Assembly: GCA_900554925.1 (NCBI GenBank)
Contig: USJG01000038.1
Location: 1 to 16,417 of the forward strand
From: an uncultured Lachnospiraceae bacterium
GTDB taxonomy: Bacteria > Bacillota > Clostridia > Lachnospirales > Lachnospiraceae
Direction of reading: 5' to 3'
DNA length: 16,417 bases
A model generated the notes under the pieces. The model was not told the origin of the DNA. It saw only the letters and a list, made by a program, of their open reading frames with translations, and did no database searches. Shown here piece by piece: positions 1-8,330 of the stretch. The position numbers and the translations under genes are program-made. Position 1 is the first letter of the stretch. The number at the start of each line of letters is the position of its first letter.

Positions 1-1290
1 TTCCATTTCCGTATAACCCTCCGGTCCCTGCCGCATCAATTCGATTTTTACTTCGTTATCCGGCCCCTTTAAAAGAAGTGCTTTTACCAGGTCCTGATAA
101 TTATTAATTTCCGTATTGTCCAGTCTTATAATGACATCGCCGCTCTGAATTCCCGCCTCCATTGCAGGAGAATCCATATCTATTTCCGTAATGTAAGCAC
201 CATAGGGAACTCCCATTTCGGTATTTGCCTGCTCTGTCACATCTGTGCCATAAACGCCAAAATAAGAGATATCGCTGTCATTTGAAAGGCTTTCCACTAC
301 TTTTTTCAGTTCTGTAATTCCTACAGCATTGATCAGATTTTTCATGTCTGTGGAATTATGGGCCATATCAATGATGCCAACCACCTGCCCTTTTAAATTA
401 ATGATCACTCCACTGGCATTGGGGCTTCCGTAAATATCTGTGGTCATATACTTATAATCAGAATCCGGAAGCTTGATGGTATTACCGGCAGAAGTAACAT
501 TCCCGTAGCAGACAGAATCTTCCGTTCCCATAGGCCTTCCCAGCGCAATAACAGGGTTTCCCACCAGGCTGGCACCTGATGTTCCAAGAGCTGCAGGTTT
601 TGCTGTTTCAAGAGTACCATTCTGCATAATAGATTTTGATATGGATATAATTGCCAGTCCTGTATTATTATCCTTCTTCTTTATAGCAGCCTGATATTCC
701 TGCCCATCTGCAAAGCTTACCTTCAGGGCATCTGCACCTTTTATACTGCTTACATTTGCAAGGATCAGCAGCTCCTTGCCGTTATCAGCCACAATTACAC
801 CGGAAACAGCGCCTTCACTTTCATACTCATTATCAAGCCACCCTACATCAGAAGTCACTCCCACCACCGTTACGATGGAATTACGGGTTTCCCTTGCCAG
901 TTCTCTTACATCACTGATCAGTGAAATATAATCCTCCACTCCTAATTCCATCTCCGACAAAACCTGTGCAATTTGTTCGTCCTCCAATACCGGCGCCTCT
1001 GTAGGCCCGGTCTGCATCTGGGAATCATCGGCAATCATATCTTCAGGAAGTATTTCGTTTTCTTCCGTTTCTTCCACAAACACTACTGTCTGAGGTTCTT
1101 CCTCCGGATAAAGGCGGTTGCTGATGACAGGTTCAAGAAGCAGGAAGGTAAAGCAGGCTACCATTCCGAAAATCACTGCCATTGCCGCTGTGACCAATGT
1201 ACGCCGCACCAGTTTTTTCCTGTTTAATGGCCTTTGTTTAATTGTCTCCTTCATAAAATCAGTATTGTCCTGATTTCTGTTTTCTTCCAT
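1..1290 (-). CDS. HtrA/DegP-like membrane-anchored PDZ protein, probable pseudoprotease (3' end outside window)
   Basis: The 430 visible residues run from an ATG at 1290, preceded by AAAGGAG at a good distance. Layout: basic cytoplasmic N-terminus, one membrane segment at about 31-52, an acidic linker to about 130, a trypsin-like S1C fold at about 132-335, and a PDZ domain from about 343 that is cut by the window edge. The HtrA framework is recognisable (VSGVIV at 162-167, GLAIISI at 211-217, IINLKGQVVGI at 296-306). However, the usual NHV reads ANV (Asn179), the usual TDLAV reads TGLAI (Gly211), and the usual GNSGG reads PNASG (Ala292), so none of the triad seems present. HtrA proteins normally degrade or chaperone damaged exported proteins. 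This one more likely binds peptides through its PDZ domain or senses them without cutting (inference). Ser293 is one residue off and could be proposed as nucleophile, but no His or Asp partner is visible. Family sure; lack of activity likely. Confidence 0.85.
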   Translation of the reverse strand, partial: MEENRNQDNTDFMKETIKQRPLNRKKLVRRTLVTAAMAVIFGMVACFTFLLLEPVISNRLYPEEEPQTVVFVEETEENEILPEDMIADDSQMQTGPTEAPVLEDEQIAQVLSEMELGVEDYISLISDVRELARETRNSIVTVVGVTSDVGWLDNEYESEGAVSGVIVADNGKELLILANVSSIKGADALKVSFADGQEYQAAIKKKDNNTGLAIISISKSIMQNGTLETAKPAALGTSGASLVGNPVIALGRPMGTEDSVCYGNVTSAGNTIKLPDSDYKYMTTDIYGSPNASGVIINLKGQVVGIIDMAHNSTDMKNLINAVGITELKKVVESLSNDSDISYFGVYGTDVTEQANTEMGVPYGAYITEIDMDSPAMEAGIQSGDVIIRLDNTEINNYQDLVKALLLKGPDNEVKIELMRQGPEGYTEME

Positions 1291-1306
1291 CTGCAAACTC
1301 CTTTAC

Positions 1307-1330
1307 TGTATCAATTCATGGTTTGATACA
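1307..1330. promoter_or_regulatory. Perfect 8-bp inverted repeat, candidate operator of the htrA-like gene
   Basis: TGTATCAA (1307-1314) and TTGATACA (1323-1330) are exact reverse complements with an 8-base spacer. On the minus strand the repeat lies just downstream of the -10 element at 1340-1345 and just upstream of the ribosome binding site, so it covers the start of the transcript. That is a classic place for a repressor operator; it could also fold as an RNA hairpin in the leader. The binding protein is not known from the sequence. Confidence 0.5.
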
Positions 1331-1339
1331 TATAGGGTT

Positions 1340-1348
1340 ATTATAGCA
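1340..1348 (-). promoter_or_regulatory. Extended -10 promoter of the htrA-like gene
   Basis: On the minus strand the sequence reads TGC-TATAAT: a perfect -10 hexamer (1340-1345) with the TGn extension (1346-1348). No good -35 hexamer lies 16-18 bases upstream, as is common for extended -10 promoters. Transcription would start near 1333, giving a leader of about 40 bases that contains the inverted repeat. Confidence 0.6.
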
Positions 1349-1386
1349 CAAGTCTATGTGACAAAACACCTTAAATTCACTGACGC

Positions 1387-1435
1387 AATGAGGGCGTCCC
1401 AAAAGTAATGAAATAACTTTCAGGGCACCCTCATT
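1387..1435 (-). terminator. Long imperfect hairpin after tRNA-Pro, possible terminator or processing site
   Basis: AATGAGGG (1387-1394) pairs with CCCTCATT (1428-1435). Further inside, CCC/GGG and AAAGT/ACTTT segments (1398-1400 with 1423-1425, 1402-1406 with 1416-1420) continue the stem to a 9-base loop. It starts 9 bases after the tRNA 3' end on the minus strand. No T tract follows, so it is not a textbook intrinsic terminator. It may be an end-processing structure or an inefficient terminator before the htrA-like promoter. Confidence 0.4.
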
Positions 1436-1443
1436 AAAATGCA

Positions 1444-1517
<74 letters not shown>

Positions 1518-1536
1518 TAAACCTAAGACAATGTTC

Positions 1537-1565
1537 ATAATACAATTTTTAAGCCTGATTGTCAA
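1537..1565 (-). promoter_or_regulatory. Strong sigma-A type promoter of tRNA-Pro
   Basis: On the minus strand: TTGACA (1560-1565), a 17-base spacer, and TATTAT (1537-1542). The -35 is perfect and the -10 is one base off consensus, fitting a highly expressed stable RNA. Transcription should begin near 1530, about 13 bases before the mature tRNA 5' end. Confidence 0.85.
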
Positions 1566-1592
1566 CAATTGTACCATAAAGTTTTTGAATTC

Positions 1593-1665
1593 GTAACAAG
1601 CAAGGTATGCCAGCATTTAGGAAGTTCACTGCATACCTTGCCATTATTCCATGCCAGATTGTTAC
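1593..1665 (-). terminator. Nested inverted repeats at the end of the antiporter operon, putative terminator
   Basis: GCAAGGTATGC (1600-1610) and GCATACCTTGC (1631-1641) form a perfect 11-bp stem with a 20-base loop. They are framed by an outer pair, GTAACAA (1593-1599) and TTGTTAC (1659-1665). The outer arm overlaps the stop codon of the last antiporter gene (1662-1664). The inner stem is where operon transcription would end, but the bases after it (TTGTTACGAATTC) lack a solid U tract, so termination may be partial or factor dependent. Confidence 0.5.
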
Positions 1666-3782
1666 AATAAAAGATAAAGCACTGTAATGATCAGACCAAT
1701 GCAGAACAATAAAAGTCCAAAGGAGAGACTTCTGCTTACAATTGTCCTGTCTTCTGACCATTCTTCGTGAACCATCGCATATTTATGCTCGTAATCAACA
1801 TTTTTCGGATGCTTTTTCCAAATGGTGGAATTGGCCAGTCTTTCCAGCCCATTAATGAAGCTTCCAGCCAAATGGGTAGCATATGTGCCTTCCTCCAGTT
1901 CATGGGGAAGCTTACTGTCCCTGTAAATACTCTTACGCAGCAGCACAACAATGCCATCCACCAGACTGTCCAATATTCTGCAAATTACACCAAATACAAA
2001 TGGCAAGGCTTTAAGCAGGATCGGACGGTAAATTGTGTTCTCCAAATCCAGATACTCATTCCATCTGTTCACATAAACGGTCTGTCCATCTTCTTTCTTC
2101 ATAAGCCACAGTCTTACGATCACCAGATATACAAGGGCTCCTATTGCCAGTGAAATGGCGGCTCCCTGCAAATTGGCAGGAGAAAACCAGGCTATTTTCT
2201 GTGCTTCTCCTTCCACCTGCAAAATGCCCTGACCCATATCTGCTACCCGGCCCATAACCTGATCCGGCAAAAATCCCATAATTGGAAGCAAAGTAGCGCT
2301 TATGGTCAAAGCCGCCGCACTTACTTTATTCATATAACCCTTTTGGGAATTATATTTTTCCTGTATGGCCGCATCATTATTCTTTTCTACGAAAATTGCC
2401 ACATAAAGCTTCGTCATATATGCTACGGTAAGACCGCCGCTGATTAAGAATGTCCACTCAATTCCTTTCATGGCGCCGGCATTTAATATTCCGGTTACAG
2501 CACCTTCTTTTACCATCTCCATATATTCGATAATGCTTTCGTGAATAAGCGTCTTGCTGATATAGCCATTCCACAGCGGCACGCCTGCGATTCCCAATGC
2601 CCCCATCAGGAAAATATAATGAAGCAGAGGCTTCTTTCTTCCAAATCCTTTTATATCATTTAAATCCAGCTTATGTACATTCATAAATACCACACCGGCA
2701 GCCATAAAAAGTGCCAGCTTGATCAGGGAATGATTTACCATATGGAGAAGGCTTCCTCTCACTGCAAGCGCATTTTCTTCTCCCAATAATCCTGCCATTC
2801 CAACGCCCACCAGTATAAAACCGATCTGGGAGACTGAGGAACATGCAAGGGTTCTCTTCAAATCTACGGAAAAAAGAGCCAATACTGCGCCTACTACCAT
2901 GGTACATACGCCAAGGATCAATATAAGGCTTCCCCATGTACTGTCATTGAGGAATATATAACCTGTCAAGATTAAAATACCAAACATACCGGCTTTGGTA
3001 AGTATACCTGACAAAAGCGCCGATGCCGGTGCCGGTGCAACCGGATGGGCCTTAGGAAGCCATATGTGCAGGGGAAAAGCACCTGCCTTGGCTCCAAAGC
3101 CAAAGAGCATACAGATTCCCGCAATCCAGATTGTCCGCATGGTTCCGGGAACTGACGCATCCACCGACAACACTTGTCTATATTCACCTATTACTTTAGC
3201 CAGTTCATCAAACTTAAGCGTACCACATGCATGATATAACAGGAAAATACCCATCAACATTACAAGTCCGCCGATTACCGCCACTGCAAGATAAGTGGCA
3301 GCCGCCCGCAGAGACTCTTTTTTCTCATCATGGGCAACCCACACATAGGAGGTAAAGGACATGATTTCAAAAAAGATAAATGTAGTATAAAAGTCCGCGG
3401 ATAAAAATACGCCCTCCGTGGCTCCCAGTGTAAGAAGCAGGAAAAGATAATATCTGTTTCTGTTTCTGTAATGTGCAAAATATTCTTTTGAAAACAGAGT
3501 AGTCATAAACCACATAAACGCGGCTATGGTTCCATACAATGCCCGAAAACCATCCAGTGTAAAATGAAGCCCAAAGCCACAAATACCCGGAACCTCCAAA
3601 ATCGTGCCACTGCTGCCCTCTACCATGGTACTTATAAAAAGATAAAGGAAAATACCAAATTCCACTCCCGCTACCACATCAGCAAAATAGTCCCGACAGC
3701 TTTTCATTTTTCTGCCGATCATGTAACTGATGAAACCGGAAACTATGGGAAAAAACACTGCACTTAGAAGCAATAAACTCAT
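1662..3782 (-). CDS. Mrp/Mbh-type antiporter large subunit, NuoL/ND5-like with C-terminal extension
   Basis: Last gene of the antiporter operon, 706 residues from an ATG at 3782 with AGGAAAGGAG just upstream; an in-frame ATG 7 codons earlier has no such site. It is a polytopic membrane protein of the proton-conducting transporter family (NuoL, HyfB, MrpA N-terminal part). Channel residues are visible: Glu139 in FFEI (helix 5), Lys232 in GFGAKAGAFPLHIWLP (helix 7), Lys263 in LTKAGM (helix 8) and Lys410 in GYISK (helix 12). After about residue 560 comes a polar/amphipathic stretch (570-680) and a final hydrophobic helix (685-706). This resembles the lateral helix plus anchor of NuoL/MbhH, which braces neighbouring channel subunits. 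Unlike Bacillus MrpA it carries no MbhD/MbhE-like part; those are separate genes here. Expected role: ion translocation coupling H+ entry to Na+ export (family knowledge). Confidence 0.85.
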   Translation of the reverse strand: MSLLLLSAVFFPIVSGFISYMIGRKMKSCRDYFADVVAGVEFGIFLYLFISTMVEGSSGTILEVPGICGFGLHFTLDGFRALYGTIAAFMWFMTTLFSKEYFAHYRNRNRYYLFLLLTLGATEGVFLSADFYTTFIFFEIMSFTSYVWVAHDEKKESLRAAATYLAVAVIGGLVMLMGIFLLYHACGTLKFDELAKVIGEYRQVLSVDASVPGTMRTIWIAGICMLFGFGAKAGAFPLHIWLPKAHPVAPAPASALLSGILTKAGMFGILILTGYIFLNDSTWGSLILILGVCTMVVGAVLALFSVDLKRTLACSSVSQIGFILVGVGMAGLLGEENALAVRGSLLHMVNHSLIKLALFMAAGVVFMNVHKLDLNDIKGFGRKKPLLHYIFLMGALGIAGVPLWNGYISKTLIHESIIEYMEMVKEGAVTGILNAGAMKGIEWTFLISGGLTVAYMTKLYVAIFVEKNNDAAIQEKYNSQKGYMNKVSAAALTISATLLPIMGFLPDQVMGRVADMGQGILQVEGEAQKIAWFSPANLQGAAISLAIGALVYLVIVRLWLMKKEDGQTVYVNRWNEYLDLENTIYRPILLKALPFVFGVICRILDSLVDGIVVLLRKSIYRDSKLPHELEEGTYATHLAGSFINGLERLANSTIWKKHPKNVDYEHKYAMVHEEWSEDRTIVSRSLSFGLLLFCIGLIITVLYLLL

Positions 3783-3869
3783 TTTATCTCCTTTCCTGCA
3801 CATCCCAGGCCTGCCTGCGATACTGCATCGATAAATAGTTTGAAAGGCACCTTCAAAACGCGCACCCCC
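3783..3869 (-). other. 87-base gap before the last antiporter gene, with small hairpin
   Basis: This is the only sizeable gap inside the antiporter operon; the other junctions are overlaps or 0-16 bases. It holds an 8-bp imperfect hairpin at 3839-3857 (TTTGAAGG on the minus strand facing CTTTCAAA, one G-U pair, 3-base loop) and then the ribosome binding site. No promoter was recognised and no T tract follows the hairpin. It may set the relative amount of the last subunit by RNA processing (inference). Confidence 0.4.
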
Positions 3870-5333
3870 TTAATACAGCCCTGCTGCCACATCTGAGAAA
3901 AACTTTACCAGCGATGCAGAGCGAAGACCAAAAATGATAATGAAAAACGTAAATACAAATAAAGGCAGCAGCATTTTCCAGTTTGGATCCTTGATACCCT
4001 CAAGGGTTGACCTATCAAAATCCTTTCCCGGAAAGAAGGCCCGAATAACTATCGTAAGCATATAAATGGCTGTAAGTAATGCTGAAATCAAAAGGCAGGC
4101 AATTCCCACAAAAGCAACTGTATTGCCGCTTTCCACAGCCGCCGACGCCAGATTCCATTTACTTACAAAGCCTGCAAGCCCCGGTACACCCATAAGTCCA
4201 AGAGCTGAAACCGTAAATACGCCAAACACTGCCGGCATTTTATATCCCATTCCATCTAATTCATGGACATACTGCCTGTCTGTCTGATGCATAACAGCGC
4301 CGGCACAAAAGAAGGAACTGATCTTCATTACCGCGTGAAAAACCAGGTGCGTAAGTGCGCCTACCATACCAATAGGCGTCATGATCGTCACCCCAAACAA
4401 AATATAAGAAAGATTGCTGATGGTAGAATAAGCCAGCCTTCTCTTTAAATGGGTTTGCTTAACAGCCCTGCTGCATCCATAGACAATGGTAAACATTACG
4501 ATCAGCATAACCACATTCTGAGCCCAGGTTCCTTTAAGAAATTCCGTACCAAAGCTGTAATAAGTCAGGCGGATGATTGCAAAGGCACCGGATTTTACTA
4601 CCGCTACCGCATGAAGCAGCGCAGTAACCGGCGTAGGTGCCACACCTGCATCCGGAAGCCAGGAATTAAAAGGACATATGGCTGCTTTTACGCCAAATCC
4701 CATAAATGCTATCACATAAATAAGCAGAAGCACATTGGTTCTGTCGCCAACCTTGGCAAGATCAAGCACACCGCCCAGTACAAAGTTAGTACTGCTGCCA
4801 TAAATAATTATAAAAATCAATCCGATAAACGCAAAAGCCGCCCCGCCCAATGAATAATACAGATATTTCCTGCTGGCAAGAATTGCTTCTCTTGTCAGTG
4901 TGTGCATGACCAGCGGAACTGTAACCAATGTCAGCAGTTCATAGAAGAAATACATGGTAAGCAGATTGGCCGCAAGAGAAATTCCTAAGGTCACTCCATA
5001 GGTCATGGTATAAAACATGAAAAATACTTTCTCATGCTCTTCCTTCGTCATATACTCAAATGCATACAGTGTTGCAAAAGGCCACAGGGCGGAAACCAGG
5101 CCGCCGAAAACCATACTCATTCCGTCTACCTTAAAGCTTATGGACAAATTTCCTGTGAAATTGGCAAGCGTAAATATGTCTGCAGGCCGGTGCAATAAAA
5201 GATACCATACCAGAAGACTGTTTAAAATTACCAGCGTTTCCAGAAAGACCTCCATATGGCTCCGTTTTTTAAAAGGAAGCAGGAAAACCAGCACTCCGGC
5301 TATAATGGGAAGTAAAATAACCAATAATATCAT
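3870..5333 (-). CDS. MrpD/ND4-like antiporter subunit (third of four large subunits)
   Basis: 487 residues from an ATG at 5333, preceded by AAAGGAG at 8 bases; the in-frame ATG 11 codons earlier lies inside the end of the upstream gene and lacks a good site. Polytopic proton-conducting transporter family member, near the usual MrpD length of about 490. Channel residues: Glu132 in FYELLTL (helix 5), Lys216 in GFGVKAAICPFNSWLP (helix 7), Lys247 in AVVKSGAF (helix 8) and Lys392 in GFVSKWN (helix 12). It is clearly similar to the gene just upstream: both have YSTxSxLSYILFG and an FFPGxDxD segment near the C-terminus, suggesting tandem duplication. It departs from its siblings at GVAPTPVTALL, where the others have the usual HPVAPAPASA or close variants. 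Membrane ion channel module of the antiporter. Confidence 0.85.
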   Translation of the reverse strand: MILLVILLPIIAGVLVFLLPFKKRSHMEVFLETLVILNSLLVWYLLLHRPADIFTLANFTGNLSISFKVDGMSMVFGGLVSALWPFATLYAFEYMTKEEHEKVFFMFYTMTYGVTLGISLAANLLTMYFFYELLTLVTVPLVMHTLTREAILASRKYLYYSLGGAAFAFIGLIFIIIYGSSTNFVLGGVLDLAKVGDRTNVLLLIYVIAFMGFGVKAAICPFNSWLPDAGVAPTPVTALLHAVAVVKSGAFAIIRLTYYSFGTEFLKGTWAQNVVMLIVMFTIVYGCSRAVKQTHLKRRLAYSTISNLSYILFGVTIMTPIGMVGALTHLVFHAVMKISSFFCAGAVMHQTDRQYVHELDGMGYKMPAVFGVFTVSALGLMGVPGLAGFVSKWNLASAAVESGNTVAFVGIACLLISALLTAIYMLTIVIRAFFPGKDFDRSTLEGIKDPNWKMLLPLFVFTFFIIIFGLRSASLVKFFSDVAAGLY

Positions 5334-5349
5334 AACTGTTTCTCCTTTC

Positions 5350-6822
5350 CTAAAGAATTTTCTCAATAATCTGTGACAAGTAGTTAACCAGGGTATTGGG
5401 GAACAAGCCTGTCAGTACAGATAAAACTGTAAGTATCAATACAGGTATTGTCATAAACAATGAGGGTTCCTTTTTCCGGAGGGCTCCGTAATCATAATCC
5501 TCACCCGGGAAAAATCCCTGAATAGTTATTGGAAGCAGATATCCTGCTGTGAGCAGCGCGCTTATTAATAAGACCACAGGGCCTATCCAGCTAAATCCGG
5601 GAATGCCGCTGGCAAGCGACCCTTCTGCCAGATACCATTTACTGATAAATCCGCCTGTGGGAGGAATACCGATAAGTCCCAATGACACAATCGTATAACA
5701 CCACATGGTAAGGGGCATTTCCTTGCCGATTCCACGCATCTGCCCTACTTTTGTTTTTCCTGTCATATAGATAATGGCTCCGGCACATAAAAACAGCGCT
5801 GCCTTGATAAATCCATGAGACAGTACATGCAAAAGCCCTCCGGTTACGCCCCCTGCATCCATTACCGCCAGTCCAAACAAAATGTAAGAAAGCTGACTGA
5901 CTGTTGAATAAGCCAGACGTTTTTTTAGTACCGGTTCCCTGTATGCCAGCATGGACCCCATAAATATCGTAATAAGCGCAAGCACCATCCACACATTCTG
6001 TACCCAGGTTCCTCTTAAGAAGGAAACTCCGAAAATATAATAGACCACTCTCACAATAGCCAATATTCCCGCTTTTACGATCACTGCTGAAAGAACTGCG
6101 GAAGCCGGCGCAGGAGCTACCGGATGGGCCGCAGGCAGCCATGCATGCAGAGGAAACATTCCTGCTTTTACACCAAAACCAATTAACATCAGCATGGCAA
6201 CCACAAGCAGTATTCCTCCGTGTTCCGCTGCTGCCGCAGAACTGATGACGCCGCCGGGACTGAAGGTAAGGGTGTTTCCATATCTTTCAATAAAATACAG
6301 GCCGAACAACGCCATATAAGCCCCGCAAAGGGAATAGAATAAATATTTCAGCCCTGCCATGATCGCTTCTTTACTTCCATTATGGAGCACCAGCGGCATG
6401 GAACTAAGAGTAAGCAGTTCAAATAACAGATAAAACGTAATCAGGTTTCCTGCAAAACAAAGAGCGATCAAAACCCCCAGTACGATCAGATAAAATCCGT
6501 AATAACGCTTCTCCTTATCCTCATGCTTCATATACTCAAAGGAAAAGAAACCGGCACAGACAAATATCACAACCGCCATAATCACAAAAATAACGCTGAT
6601 CTCATCTATCTTAAACAAAATAGGAAGCCTGTCCGTCAGATTAAACAGGGTTAACATTTCATTCCCCGACATACAAAGTGCCAAAATTACCAGTACGGTG
6701 GTAATCACAAAGGAAACGCCAACTGTAATAAGTAAATTTTTTCTGTTTTTCATTTCCTTTCTCACAAGAAGGTAAAGCCCTGAAAGAACAGGAAAGAAAA
6801 TAGATAATATGATGTAGTACAT
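5350..6822 (-). CDS. MrpD/ND4-like antiporter subunit (second of four large subunits)
   Basis: 490 residues. I place the start at the ATG at 6822 (MYYIILS), 9 bases after AAGGAGG; an in-frame TTG three codons earlier would abut that site too closely. The gene ends in TAG, 16 bases before the next start. It belongs to the proton-conducting transporter family. Glu135 (LLFELLTL, helix 5), Lys219 (GFGVKAGMFPLHAWLP, helix 7), Lys250 (AVIVKAGI, helix 8) and Lys395 (GFISKWY, helix 12) are all present, so it looks like a competent channel. The HPVAPAPASA motif after helix 7 is canonical, making it the copy closest to a standard MrpD. It is the likely sister of the following gene by duplication. Confidence 0.86.
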   Translation of the reverse strand: MYYIILSIFFPVLSGLYLLVRKEMKNRKNLLITVGVSFVITTVLVILALCMSGNEMLTLFNLTDRLPILFKIDEISVIFVIMAVVIFVCAGFFSFEYMKHEDKEKRYYGFYLIVLGVLIALCFAGNLITFYLLFELLTLSSMPLVLHNGSKEAIMAGLKYLFYSLCGAYMALFGLYFIERYGNTLTFSPGGVISSAAAAEHGGILLVVAMLMLIGFGVKAGMFPLHAWLPAAHPVAPAPASAVLSAVIVKAGILAIVRVVYYIFGVSFLRGTWVQNVWMVLALITIFMGSMLAYREPVLKKRLAYSTVSQLSYILFGLAVMDAGGVTGGLLHVLSHGFIKAALFLCAGAIIYMTGKTKVGQMRGIGKEMPLTMWCYTIVSLGLIGIPPTGGFISKWYLAEGSLASGIPGFSWIGPVVLLISALLTAGYLLPITIQGFFPGEDYDYGALRKKEPSLFMTIPVLILTVLSVLTGLFPNTLVNYLSQIIEKIL

Positions 6823-6836
6823 CTGAATCAACCTCC

Positions 6837-8330
6837 TTAGGAGAACATGCCAAGCCCCTGTCCGATCAGATCAACGATCGGCTGAGAGCTTACACCCAGA
6901 ATCACATTTAATACAATAAAGCAGACCAGTGTAACCGCATACAGCTTCATGTCCCTCAACGCAACACTGCCATAGCCTGTTTCTCCCACCGGTGTATAAA
7001 TACGGATAACTGTTTTCATAAAGTAAATGGCATTTAGTATGGTACTGATACCAAGTACGATCAAAGCCGGCAGCATTTTTCCGTTATTCTGTACCGCTGC
7101 CTGGGCAAATAAAAGTTTACTGATAAATCCGGAAAATAAAGGAATACCTACCATAGACAGGGAGCCTACTGTAAATGTAACGCCTGCCCACTTATTCCGA
7201 TAGGCAGCACCTGTCAGATCGATAAATTTCCTGCTGCCCCCGGACACATCTGTAAGTCCGATCGCTGCAATAAACAGCAGGGATTTTGTGGCTGCATGGG
7301 AAAGAATATGAAACACACTGGCTGCCATACCGGCCTGTGTACCCATTCCGATACCCATATATATGTAACCAATCTGCGCTACCGAGGAAAAAGCGATCAT
7401 TCTTCTGATATCATTTTCCTTGATTGCGCTTAAGGATCCAAAGATCATACCCATAAGGCCAAAAATAAACAATATATCTATAATTCTGCTGCTGTTAAAA
7501 ATATCAAAACCAATTACTCTGTAAATGATCTTAATGAGCAGGAAAATGTAACCCTTTGAAACCAGGCTTGATAAGATTGCCGCTGAAGATACAGTGGAAT
7601 AACCGTAGGCATCCGGCAGCCAGGCATGGAAGGGAAACAGTGCACTCTTTATGGCAAGGCCCACTGACATAAGTGCAATGGTAACCAGCAGGGGAATCCT
7701 GTATTCCCCTGAAGCCGCAATCACCGCAACCTCCTCACTGATATTGCTCATCAAAAGGTGTCCTGTCAGATCATAGAGCATACAGATACCCATAAGCAAA
7801 AGACCGGAGCCTAATAAACTCATGATCATGTATCTTGCTGCCGCCTCTATGGTCCTGCCGTTTTGTCTGATCATAATCAGGCCGCAGGCCGCAATGGTAT
7901 TAATTTCCACAAAAACGTATGCGGTAAATAAGTCATTGGTATAAACAAGTGCAAGCAAAGAAGAAAGCAGCAGATCTGTCAGTACATAATAAAGGAAAGC
8001 CTTTCCTTCCTCTACCTCATCGCCAAGTTTTTTTCTGCCTCCCCACATGGACAATAACATAATCATACAGAAAAACAATGCCATAAATGCTTCCAGTATA
8101 CCTGCTCTGATTTCATTTCCCCAGGGTGCCGGAAATTTTCCCATCACATAAACAAAAGCTTCTCCTGTGTTTATAACATAAGAAAGGGTACACGCACTTA
8201 AAAATGTTACCACAAGGATCAATGCTGTATTTACATACTTAGCTGCCCTGTCCTTTAAACCGGAGCTGATAATTCCTGCAAACAGGCAGAGCAATATGGA
8301 GACAGCCGGGAAGTTCTGTACAAAATCCAT
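6837..8330 (-). CDS. MrpD/NuoN-like antiporter subunit (first of four large subunits)
   Basis: 497 residues; ATG at 8330 directly follows the TAA of the mrpC-like gene, with AAGGAGGG upstream. It ends 14 bases before the next start. Family: proton-conducting transporter (MrpD, ND2/ND4). Channel residues: Glu142 in FVEINTI (helix 5), Lys228 in GLAIKSALFPFHAWLP (helix 7), Lys259 in SLVSKGY (helix 8) and Lys405 in GFISKLL (helix 12). Instead of HPVAPAPASA it has AYGYSTVSSA, so it belongs to a different branch from the two genes downstream, nearer to Mbh/Mbx-type or NuoN-type subunits. Lying directly after the NuoK-like subunit, it is expected to contact that subunit in the complex, as MrpD or NuoN does. 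Confidence 0.85.
   Translation of the reverse strand: MDFVQNFPAVSILLCLFAGIISSGLKDRAAKYVNTALILVVTFLSACTLSYVINTGEAFVYVMGKFPAPWGNEIRAGILEAFMALFFCMIMLLSMWGGRKKLGDEVEEGKAFLYYVLTDLLLSSLLALVYTNDLFTAYVFVEINTIAACGLIMIRQNGRTIEAAARYMIMSLLGSGLLLMGICMLYDLTGHLLMSNISEEVAVIAASGEYRIPLLVTIALMSVGLAIKSALFPFHAWLPDAYGYSTVSSAAILSSLVSKGYIFLLIKIIYRVIGFDIFNSSRIIDILFIFGLMGMIFGSLSAIKENDIRRMIAFSSVAQIGYIYMGIGMGTQAGMAASVFHILSHAATKSLLFIAAIGLTDVSGGSRKFIDLTGAAYRNKWAGVTFTVGSLSMVGIPLFSGFISKLLFAQAAVQNNGKMLPALIVLGISTILNAIYFMKTVIRIYTPVGETGYGSVALRDMKLYAVTLVCFIVLNVILGVSSQPIVDLIGQGLGMFS

Noticed and set aside
5639..6142. 167-codon reading frame in another phase inside an antiporter gene
   Set aside because: It is a shadow of the hydrophobic coding sequence of the real gene, without a start site or family features.
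6823..6831. TTG start for the second large antiporter subunit
   Set aside because: It would leave no spacing to the AAGGAGG site, whereas the ATG at 6822 is spaced correctly.
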